Below, piece by piece: positions 54,395 to 64,000 of a stretch of 64,000 bases of DNA; position 1 is the first letter of the stretch; every line of letters starts with the position of its first letter. The translations under genes and the position numbers were made by a program. The stretch covers positions 1,118,501 to 1,182,500 of the forward strand of contig NC_056764.1 of NCBI RefSeq assembly GCF_018687715.1, given 5' to 3'. The DNA is from Carya illinoinensis. Its lineage: Eukaryota > Streptophyta > Magnoliopsida > Fagales > Juglandaceae. The notes under the pieces were generated by a model, which worked only from the letters and a program-made list of their open reading frames with translations, did not search any database and was not told the DNA's origin.

Positions 54395-57300
54395 TGTAAC
54401 AGCCCGCTAGAAATTCAATTGTGGAATTTCTATTGACTTTAGGAACCTCGTGAAGACTCTATAAGCTTTCACGAATCCACTAATCGCATAGGTTTTAGCC
54501 TGTCAACATAGTTAGTGTTATCACTCACTATGGTGCCAGAAATGCGATTTTAATTATTTGAGATAGTTAGAAGTGTCAGAATACATTATAGTCTACACCA
54601 CTAGGCTTAATTGAATATTTAGGATTTTTCAATACTAAATTTATTACGTTTATTTTTGGAGTAAATAGTAACCTCGGTAAACGTACTAAGCGCAGTGTTT
54701 TCAAAATCACAGTGTGAAATGTCTAAATTAGGTTAGCGAAATTTTATTTGGACACTTGGCAAGATCTTAACCACACATAATGAATAGTATTAGATACTTG
54801 GCACAAAGAGAAACCATTAGATGGAATTGTGAAGGAAATCAAGGTGTGAAATCATGACACCTAAGCAAAATACACATTTGAAAAATATCTTAAGAATAGA
54901 GATTTAAAATACACATGGAAAGATTTTAGCCACCTTACTCTTCCAAGTCTACTCCACATTTGGAAAATATCTTAAACTGATTTTTGTAGATATTATTGGA
55001 TAGAATATTTTGAGATAATCTTTTATAGATATTTTGGGTAGGAGAAAACTATACTCAACTCTCAACTCCAGCCTTATCATCTTCCTTATCTCGTCCATAA
55101 GCATCTACAGCCATCACCCACGAACTTATCTTCATTTACACGTTCCTTTAAAAGAATATCAAACACTTTCTCTCGGACAGCTTTTAGGAGTTCTTTTGCA
55201 CGCCCATTTCGAAGCTTTTGTAAGTGTTTTATCATAAAGTCTCTTTCATATAAGTTGTTCCTTTTTTAGTCTAGTTTACATGAATATCTTATTTGTCCCA
55301 TTTGAAAATCATTTAGTCAGTCAAATATTATGTAAACTATAGAAAGGTCATTCTGGGAGATAAACTGAAGAATATGTTATAGTTTGGAGTTTTTGACCAA
55401 GCTAATGGATAGATATTGGTCCGAAATTTTTATAGAATATTGTTAACATGTATATATGACTATTGGTTGAGGATTTTTGCATGATTAAAGGTTTTGATGA
55501 AAGATTTTCTTAGATTTAGAAACTTAGAAACTGGAAGAGGAAAAACAGTTTCTGTTTTGAGAAAGTTTAACTCTTTGGTGGTCTAAACCTATTCCAATGA
55601 CTTTGATAATTTTATTGGAGGATCCTAAGCATCTTATATACATGTTATATTATTATTTTGAATATATTTTATGTTAGTTTCAAAAATATGAAATTTTATG
55701 TAAAGAGATATTCAAATAAGCCAAAGTGTGGATGTTCTTGGCTAAATTTATGTTTTGGTTAATTTTTAACCATGTGATCTTGAATTAGAAGCTTATATAT
55801 ATTTTAGGACATATTTTTAAACCATGTGATGGTTTGGTTTGAAGATCACATATTTATAAGTCATAAATCAAAAGGTTGATCAAAACAAGTTGGAAACAAA
55901 AATCAATAGAAATAGCATATGAGAATTTCGGCCCTATGGAGTTTTAATAGTTGTGATTAGTTTTAAATTTTTCTAAATTGATATATGAATTGAGGATAAA
56001 ATTTACATGAGGCATGTAAATTTTGGTGACTTTTAGAATTAGTATGCAAAATCCTTAAGTTATAGGTAAAACGGTCATTTTCCTACATGTAGAGAGTAAA
56101 ATAGAAATTTTACTCTTTAAGTTAATATTTTCCATATTTCAATTTATTAGTGATTTAGTGCTAACTTTTAGAATCACTAATTACAGTTCCTCGTGATCGC
56201 GCTTAAGGTTTTATAAGAAATGCGAAGATCGAGGTAAGTTAGCTTTTAACTTACTAGCAGTCTACTGTGTATATGTGCTAAGTAAAGGAACTACAATGTA
56301 TGTATGTGTGTTATCATATATGTCATGCCATGCCAAGTTATCACGTAATTGTCTATTATACAAAATTTATTCTGTCATCAATTTTTATCTGTTACATAAT
56401 ATATTCTGTTATGTATTACTGTACATTACAAGTACGTCATGCTAAGTATGCCATCTATTACATATATGTCAAGTCATGTAATATTCATTGTTGCAAGTAT
56501 GTCATGTTAAATATGTTGTCTATTATATGTTATGCCATGTTACGAAATGTTTCTATCTCAAGTTGGTTATGTATTTCAAGTTATGTTCAAGTCACGTTAT
56601 GTTACATCAGGGCTTCAGTCCTTTCATATTCCAGTCACGTTTCATCTTGATTACTTATGTATGGAGTCACAGCAATTGTGACGCATACACTACGTGAGAC
56701 ACAGCAATTGTGACACGTAGAATACATGGGGCCACAACAACTGTGGAGTATGTATTTTTCATGTTAAGTCAAGTTTCAAAACAAGTTTATGATAAATCAA
56801 GTTTTAGATCAAGTTCATGTCAAGTCAAGTTCAGTTCATGTTTCAATTTAAGTTATGTCAATTATGCTATGTTGTATGCCAAGTTATGCTTTAATTACTT
56901 ATGAATTTGATTATGCATTTATGCTTTTACTGTCATCCATGCATCATTAGCCTGTGTGGAAGTTTTTTGTTAACTTGCTGAGATTTGTAATCAAATCTCA
57001 CTGTGGTAGTCCCAACTACCATTCCCCCCGAATGGTAGATCTTGTTACAGGACCTGAAGGAGAATCAGGAGCTGACCAACTAGACACAGTTGACTGAGCG
57101 ACGATGCGACGTCAATGTTAATATAGTAGTTAACGTAAATTACTACTTGTACGATGGAGTTGCATCTCCAGTACTTTTTGGATCATAATCATTTTGGACT
57201 AGTGTTATGATCTTAGTTGTTCAATGAGTTTTTATATATCAAGTATGTTTTAAACATTTGGGATATTTTCAATTTGGTGCATAGTATTGCTAAAGAAATA

Positions 57301-57449
57301 ATTTATCCGCTGCGAATATTGCATAATGTTAGATGCATGTTAGGAACATTGCATCTTATATGTCATGAACGGGGGCAGGTAACCTTGTGTTACATGTCTC
57401 GACGCTTCAAATGTCCGTCTAATCCCAAACGGAATTTGGGGGCGTCACA
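54395..57449 (+). mobile_element. 3.06-kb solo LTR, Gypsy/Tekay-like, target duplication ACCAG
   Basis: Starts TGTAACAGCCCGCTAG, ends GGGGGCGTCACA, flanked by ACCAG (54390-54394 and 57450-57454). It is the same family as the nested LTR at 25217-28858, read in the opposite direction; long blocks align (for example around CAAATGTCCG, the GGAGATAAACTG region and the 3' end). No coding sequence. It lacks the 11-copy tandem array of its relative and has one clear unit plus a degenerate one near 56640-56760. Confidence 0.82.
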
Positions 57450-57454
57450 ACCAG

Positions 57455-58173
57455 ACTATAAGTCAACTAACGCAACTGCTCAAGAGTTCCCCGCCAACAA
57501 ATTTCTTTGTGACATACATTGTCTAAACTTCTACACCTTCTCTCTTAACAGCAGTAAAAAAAGAAAGCGCCCTATCAAACCAGAGCTAAAACAACCTTTC
57601 TTCCGAAAAAGAGAGGTACACTCACGCTCCATCCTCCCAAGGAGGAGGAGTACATCCACACTCTCTCCTCCCAAGGAGGAAGAATACTAACACCTACCTT
57701 CCTCCAAAAGAGGAGTAGGACAAACACTCACATTCCTCCAAAAAAAGAGTGGGGCACTAGCCTATTTATTTATTTTTTAAAAACTAAAACAGACTAACTA
57801 CAAAACAAAAAAATGCATGTAAAACAAATGGGCCCAGCCTGAGCTAAAGGCTCAGCCCGTAAGTATATGGGGCCCAACCCGTTAGGGTTTCAGCTCATAA
57901 CTCTGCCGCCGCCGCTAGGGTTTCATCGCTACTCCCCGCCGCCCCTTCCTTCTTCTCTGATACTGTGCAACACATAATGCTGCATCGACCATCACCACAA
58001 AGCACGGGAAGACGAGGCCCAGATTTTTGCTTATCAATCCGACGGCCAAAACCAGAGAGAGAGAAGGCCAACGTGCCTCTTGCCGACAACCATCAGGACT
58101 CCGCTGCTCGTACCAACACTCTGTTACGAAACAGAGCAACGTGTCTCTTGCCGATGAGCCGCCCCGCCGTAGC
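57455..58173. other. Probable remnant of an older retroelement
   Basis: Flanks the solo LTR and, with 54330-54389, may form one interrupted unit. Contains imperfect direct repeats (CCTCCCAAGGAGGA, CCTCCAAAAGAGGAG) and, at 57880-58170, a CCGCCGCC-rich stretch with AGGGTTTCAGC and AGGGTTTCATC. No intact gene recognised. Confidence 0.35.
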
Positions 58174-58181
58174 CTCGCCGC

Positions 58182-58956
58182 CAGTGTTTTTGATACCGTA
58201 CCGTACCGGCCGGTACGGCCGGTATATATCGTACCGGTATCTAGACCGGTACAAAAAAATATGTATTTCGTACCGGTCAAAATACCGGGTGTACCGGCCG
58301 GTACGGGACTGTACCGGCCGGTATTCCGGATTTCGGCCGGAATAGGTGTTTCGGCCGGTACACAATTTTGAATTTCTGAAGAAAGTTTCAGCCGGTTTTG
58401 TTATTATGGCAATTTTGTAATTTATGTGAAAGGCCAAGGTTATTTAGTCATTTAGGCATTTAGGTTTACTTTTAGTTGCTCTTAGCCTTTTACTTTTAGT
58501 CGCTTTTAGCCTTTTACTTTTTGTCTTTACTGATTCCTCTCCTCTTTCCCAACCATCTGCCTTCTCCTTTGGCCTATTTCTCTTTTTTTTTTTTTTTTTT
58601 TTCTCTTCTCTGATGATCTGCTTGTTGCCGGCATTGTAATTTTTTTTTTTTTTCCTTCTCATCTTGGCATGCAGTACCCTTGCTGGTTTTTTTTTTTTTT
58701 CCTTCTCTTTTTTTTTTCAAGTTTTAACTTCTTGAATTTTTTTTTTTAATCTTTATAAGAAATAAAAAAATAATATTTCATGATTATATATATATAATTT
58801 ATTCAGGTATAAACTATTCTGAAACGGTACCGGTACCAAAACGGTATCGTCACCGAAATATTATTCCGAAACGGTACACGAAACGGTACCGGTATCGAAA
58901 TATTTCGTTCCAGTGTCTTGACCGGTACGACATCCGGTACGGTATTCAAAACTTTG
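58182..58956. mobile_element. Non-autonomous hAT element rich in CCGGTA palindromes
   Basis: 775 bp flanked by the 8-bp duplication CTCGCCGC (58174-58181 and 58957-58964), the hallmark length for hAT transposons. Inverted ends: CAGTGTTTTTGATACCG at the left, and CAAAGTTTTGAATACCG at the right read in reverse. The first 150 bp and last 150 bp are packed with GGTACCGG, CCGGTACGG and ACCGGCCGGTAC motifs. The centre is T-rich. There is no transposase. Confidence 0.88.
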
Positions 58957-58964
58957 CTCGCCGC

Positions 58965-59579
58965 ACCTTAGCCCATTTGTATATTTATATATGGAATGCA
59001 AATTTTGTATATTTATAAGCTGGCCGGGATTAATAATTCTCTTGTTCATATCATGTCACGTTAGATATATTTTGTAATCAAAATATCAATATTGGAGATT
59101 CTTCATTAATATTTGGACCTACCTTATATTAATTATACGCCTTATATATATGGCATGTGCTACACACCTCGATTTTTTTTTCTTTGGGTTTTGAATAATA
59201 ATATTCTGACATTGTTTGGTGAGAAGTATGAATTGTAACAAATTCTGGGGTATTCTAAGAAATACAGCAGAATGTGGGAGCATCATTGCAAGAATAAAAC
59301 AGTATGGTACTTGATTATATAAAACTGAAGTAATAAACGATAATACGTTAAAGTGGTCGGTCGGGAGCTACATGTCATTAAACTCTTAATTCAGTTTTAT
59401 TTCGGTTTTTGCCAACCCGGCCTATTATTATCATATTGGTAATATTAATATTGATACACCCAAAATGCCCCTACAATTATTAAATGACATAATTGACATT
59501 GTGGGGTCTATATAAATTACGACTCTTGGCCGAGAAGATCTTCATCTTCCATTGCCTAAACTCCAACACAAAAGGATCG
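58965..59579 (+). promoter_or_regulatory. Upstream region of the annexin D4-type gene
   Basis: The stretch between the hAT element and the start codon at 59580. A TATA-like TATATAAATT occurs at 59509, about 70 bp before the ATG. The rest is AT-rich with no other gene. Confidence 0.5.
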
Positions 59580-61836
59580 ATGGCAGCTCTCCCTAATGAA
59601 TTGGAAGCTCTCACCAAGGCCTTCTCTGGTACTTTCGTTTTCCTCCATTTTTCCTCATATTACTTGCAGTTCAACTTTCTTTTGGTTTAAAGCATTCCAT
59701 TTTATGCCATAAGCTGCGATTTATTCACGTTAGTTCTTCTTTTCTTTTTCTTTTTCATTTTTAATCCTTTTTTATGTTTTCATTTTATTTCGTAGGATTT
59801 GTATCAGTCTTTCTTCACTTTCTTCTGTGCAAGGGAAAATGGAATCCATTTTCTCCTTCTTCTGAAGTGAGGAAATTAAAGCTATTATCCTAACAGTTGG
59901 ATATATAATGGTATACTTATGCAGGGCATGGAATCCACGAGCAGGCATTAGTATCGATATTGGGAAAATGGCAACCAGAAGAAAGGAAATCCTTTCGGAA
60001 AGGAAGTCCGCACTTCTTCGTAGAGGACGAACGTAACTTCGAGCGGTGGGATGAGCACCATGTCAGGCTTCTTAAGCATGAATTCGTGCGTTTTAAGGTA
60101 ATTTCATTTTATAAACTCTTTTCTCTAGTCTATCGCATTTGCATTACCACAGTTAACAGTATCAGATTATATTATTTTTTTCTTAAAAAAAAAAAAAATC
60201 TTAACTAGTACTATATTCAAATTTGAAGGGAAAAAAGTTTTAAGGGCTTTTTAGTAATTTTACCTTTAATAATTTGCAACATTTCAAAAGTTTTTTTAAA
60301 AAATTGTTTTATTAATGGTGGCCCCTTGAAAGAATTTAGTGTAGCTTGGTCCTCAAAAATTTAAATTCTAACACTGTCCCTGATTATACAATAAGTTGTA
60401 ATCAATTGAGGGGGAAAAAAAAATCTAATTTTTTTAACTTAAAAAGTACTGCTCAGACGATAAAAAAAAAAAAATAGTAACTTGGAACGTGGGAACTATT
60501 GAGATAACATGTCTTTTGAATGATGATCAGAATGCTGTGGTGCTTTGGACAATGCATCCATGGGAAAGGGATGCTAGGTTGGCAAAGGAGGCCTTGAAGA
60601 AGGGTCCGCAGTACTCGTATGGCATTCTTATAGAGATCTCATGCACCAGATCAGCTGAAGAGCTTTTGGGAGCAAGGAGGGCCTACCATTCTCTCTTTGA
60701 CCATTCATTAGAGGAAGATGTTGCCCACCACATCAATGGCAGTGAACGTAAGGTAATTGGTACCGTTAACTATATGTGATCTTTGACCCAAGTTTAGTGT
60801 TTATCGATCGAGACTATCTCTGCATAAGTATTTAATGTCGTATTTATTTCTCTCTTCTCTCTGCATTAGACCATCGGATTCGGTCGAGGATCTCAATGGG
60901 AAGTGATATGACTATTTTCTTCTATGCTTTGAACAGCTCTTGGTTGCACTTGTTAGTGCCTATAGGTATGAAGGATCAAAGGTTAATAACGATGCAGCTA
61001 AATCTGAGGCTAAAACTCTTTTTAATGCCATAAAAGATGCCAATAAGAGGAAGCCCATTGACGATGAGGAAGTAATAAGGGTGCTGACAACAAGGAGCAA
61101 ACCCCACCTCCAAGCATTATATAAGCACTACAAGGAGATTTCTGGCAAGAACATTGATGAGGTATGAGTTACAGAAGCACCAATATTGAAGGAATATGCA
61201 CTACTAATAACAATCTAATTCAGCACTTGTTTCCTAACCATATGCACGTTGAAAACAGCCCGAGTGTTTTTCTAAAATGGAGTCCTTGAAGACACGACTA
61301 CATTTTCTTGATCATAGCTAACAATATTTTTTATACTGAATTCCTAACTTCCTGCTCTATAAAGACGTGTGAACTACAGAAAACAACCCTATCCAATGAT
61401 TCTCTATTGTCAATAATTGAAGTGTCAGTGTTTAAATCACTCCTAAACTTTCATCCATAATTTTGTTCAGGATCTCAATGCTGATTTGCGGTTGAAAGAG
61501 ACTGTGCAATGCATATGCACGCCTCAAAAATATTTCAGCCAGGTAATATGGAAGCCACATCCAGATTGCAAGGATATGCAAAATGCAAAGTTACTTAATT
61601 TTTTTTTTTATAACATTTTTCTGAAGGTCTTGAACACTTCACTGAAAAGGGACGTGGATAAGAATACCAAAAAAGCATTGACTCGAGTAATAGTAACCCG
61701 AGCTGACACAGATATGAAGGAGATCAAAGAGGAGTACAATAAACTATATGGGGTTTCTCTGTCCCAGAAAATTGAAGATACAGCTAATGGGAACTATAAG
61801 GATTTCTTGCTTACTTTAATTGCAAGAGGTGGCTAA
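59580..61836 (+). CDS. Annexin D4-type
   Basis: Six exons: 59580-59628, 59925-60097, 60531-60752, 60937-61161, 61471-61542, 61627-61836 (951 nt, 316 residues). Begins MAALPNELEALTKAFSG. Segments such as AVVLWTMHPWERDARLAKEALKKG and ARRAYHSLFDHSLEEDVAHH identify the D4 class (that first segment spans about residues 76-99). None of the four repeats keeps a canonical GxGT calcium loop: repeat I reads SGHGIHEQAL and repeat IV DVDKNTKKALT. Membrane association may therefore rely on other contacts; that is inference. In Arabidopsis the D3 and D4 genes are also neighbours, so the pairing here is conserved synteny with an expanded spacer. Confidence 0.92.
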
Positions 61837-62653
61837 TTGGAAATATGGAAGTTAATGGAATGATTCATAATAATTGAGTTACTTTTTGGGCTGATTGTTG
61901 ATCTTTTTCCGTTTTGCGGAACGTGTTCTTTTTTTTTCTTGTGATTTTATTAATAATCCTCACTTATGGCGAGGGATATCATGATTACATCACAACTATA
62001 TATCCTTCAAAAAAATCAAAATCTTGCGGCATGTGTTCTTGTGCTTGTATGAGTTTTATATCATAAAAGAAATGTGGTCAGCCACCCATATGGAACTTTT
62101 ATTTTGTGTTTAGTCTGTTTCCATTTTGATATAATAAGCAAACTGGCATAAATTTTCAAAAATCTTATTCATCTACTACCCTTTCGAGCCACAAGTATGA
62201 TTCCCTTGGTATTCTCATAGTCATTCCCAACTATAATTCCCAAATGATTTGACTGATTTTCAGATTACAAACAGGTGTGATGGACAATAATTTCCATATA
62301 ATTATAAGTTTCATGTCGCAGTTTGAGATCAAACATCTTAGTATCTATCACATTGATTAGGGAGGGCAGGGGTGGACCAAGAACATCCAACATTGTATGT
62401 TTTTCGGGTTGCAATTGGTACAATTTCTCAATTGATGCCTTAGATCAGAAACAGAATTCTCATTTACTGCACCCATAAACTAACGTCCTTGACAACAAAC
62501 CCCTTATCAAAACACTCAACAAAAGCTCAAAAGAAATTCAAGGCAATACCATGGAAAATAAAGACACCTAGCAACAAAGTCCAACTAATTAGAACACCAC
62601 AATTAACCAAATTTATTCGGAAGACTCTCATGATAGGAAAGCATGCATCCATC
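61837..62653. other. Convergent intergenic, annexin D4 to RJ4-type annexin
   Basis: The 3' regions of two convergent annexin genes. AT-rich, with no exon, RNA gene or clear transposon seen. Confidence 0.6.
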
Positions 62654-63994
62654 TTAATCTTCCTTCCCAAGCAAAGTAAGGAGGAAGGCCTTGTAATCTC
62701 CTGCAGTTTCTTTGGCCACTGCATGATCAAGGGAAACACTATTCCTCTGGTAGTAAAGCTCCTTGATGTCCTTCAGGTCCCTCTCTGCCCTCGTTACAAT
62801 CACACGAGTCAGTGCATCCTCATCAGTCCCATTTCCTTTTATTGCATTGCGTACTGTCTGCAGTATGCCCAAGAAAATGCTCCTAGTCATTAATTGGAAC
62901 TTAATTTTATTACTGAAAATTAATCTTTGTTCTATAAAATGTCACCTTTTCAAAATACTTCCTTGGGTCGCTGATGCACCGAATCGCAGCATGCAATGCC
63001 TTTTGTAACGTCCCCACATCGGAATCACCCAACAAATTCTGGGGAAAAAGGCATGTTTAGATCATCAGTTCTTTATACGATTAAATACTTGTGTGTTATT
63101 TTTGCCAATTAATATATATATATATATATTTTAAAACCCAGAGAATGTTGGTACCTTAGTGATGGAAGTGCCATGCTCATCTCTGTAGCGGTTGAAAGAG
63201 GCGATGAGCTGTGCCTTGCTTCTTGAACTCAGAATCCTGATAACTTCTTCATTATTATATGCCTTGTCTTTGATAGCATCGCTAAGAATATCAGCTTCAG
63301 ATTTTGCTAATCTTTCATTGATCTCATGGCCAGCATACCGATAAGCAGTCACTAGGGCTACCAAGAGCTGTAATTGTCACCAAAACCCCTAATTAATTGC
63401 TCAATCACCTCAAATTCGGATAAGAAATTGAGGGGATCTTGATTCATATAGAACAACAAATATATAAATACATATATATATATATATATATATGTATAAG
63501 ACAGACTACATGCCTTGCGCAAATCACCAGAGGTATGAGCAGCCACATCTTCTTCCAAGGAACGCTTGTATCGACAATGGTAGGCTCGTCTCACAGCCAA
63601 GAGGTCTTCGGGAGATAGGATGCATGAAATTTCGATGATAACATGGTAATCAGTCTCAGCTTTCTTGATGGCTACATTAGCCAAAACAGCATCTCTATCT
63701 GCTGGATCCAATATCCACCGGTACACAGCTTTCTATATATCATGTATTTTTCCAAAAAGATTGATCAACTTGTTTATGATTAGTATCGCAAAAACAACAA
63801 CCGCAGATAATTGCAAGATAAATCATGTAATTATGATAATCGACTAACCTCAAAATCCCCCGAGAGTTCAGATTCAAGGCGCTTGATGAGATCTTCTTGA
63901 TAAAGCTCCTCATAAGCTTGCCTAATTTGCTTCCTTTGAAACTCATTTCTATGTCCGAGTATTGAGATTATTGCCTTCTCGTCAGTTCCCCATC
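62654..63994 (-). CDS. Annexin RJ4/D8-type, first exon outside window
   Basis: Exons on -: 63994-63849, 63732-63514, 63367-63155, 63038-62946, 62857-62654 (stop). The AG acceptor of the 63994 exon is at 63996-63995, so exon 1 lies beyond 64000. The visible 291 codons cover all four annexin repeats: repeat [17 protein letters not shown], repeat [19 protein letters not shown], repeat [16 protein letters not shown], repeat [20 protein letters not shown], and the C terminus LLTLLGKED, which closely recall strawberry RJ4 and annexin D8. Type II calcium loops are present in repeats I and IV. The intron between exons 63732-63514 and 63367-63155 uses a GC donor (AAG|GCATGT) with a normal AG acceptor. 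Third member of the local annexin cluster. Confidence 0.92.
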
Positions 63995-64000
63995 CTAACA

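Noticed and set aside
57895..58437. Several overlapping frames of about 110-126 codons on both strands
   Set aside because: They are caused by CCGGTA palindromes of the hAT element, which are open in many frames.

Overview
This is plant nuclear DNA: spliced multi-exon genes with GT-AG introns, Copia retrotransposons, long solo LTRs, SINEs, MITEs and many CT/TA microsatellites. The genes (annexin D3/D4/RJ4 types, an INTS9-like gene, an At3g54510-type CSC1/OSCA gene, a cell-wall proline-rich protein) indicate a dicot. The repeat flavour suggests a woody Fagales or Juglandaceae-like genome, but that is an impression rather than a proof.

Left part (1-12,156): two nearly identical Copia elements lie tail to tail, A on + (cut by the window start) and B on -. 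Both keep an uninterrupted gag-pol frame. Between them are pieces of two other Copia elements, a SINE with a perfect 13-bp target duplication, and one exon of a CSC1/OSCA channel gene. Element B sits inside an intron of that gene.

Middle (12.6-37.4 kb): a segment of about 7.65 kb, holding the 3' exons of the OSCA gene and a convergent proline-rich-protein (PRP) gene, is tandemly duplicated (13,453-21,098 and 21,099-37,421). Both PRP copies are intact. Both OSCA copies carry frame-breaking lesions, and they differ: an exon deletion and a 5-nt deletion in copy 1, and 5' truncation plus 1-nt and 2-nt deletions in copy 2. Three LTR-type insertions are present in only one copy, each with a 5-bp target duplication and an empty site in the other copy, so they postdate the duplication. 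The largest is an 8-kb non-coding LTR element on the - strand (21,812-29,783) full of internal tandem repeats. It has itself been entered by a 3.6-kb solo LTR (25,217-28,858).

Right part (38-64 kb): a MITE and a larger TIR-bounded element precede an 11-exon INTS9-like gene (Integrator subunit 9) that carries a SINE in intron 9. Three annexin genes follow: D3-type (-), D4-type (+), and an RJ4/D8-type (-) cut by the window end. The long D3-D4 gap contains a second solo LTR of the same family as the nested one, and a 775-bp hAT-type element made of CCGGTA-like palindromes.

No complete new pathway or defence-like system was found. The most informative features are the duplication with paired empty sites, the inverted Copia pair, and the stem-loop tandem repeats inside the non-coding LTR elements.
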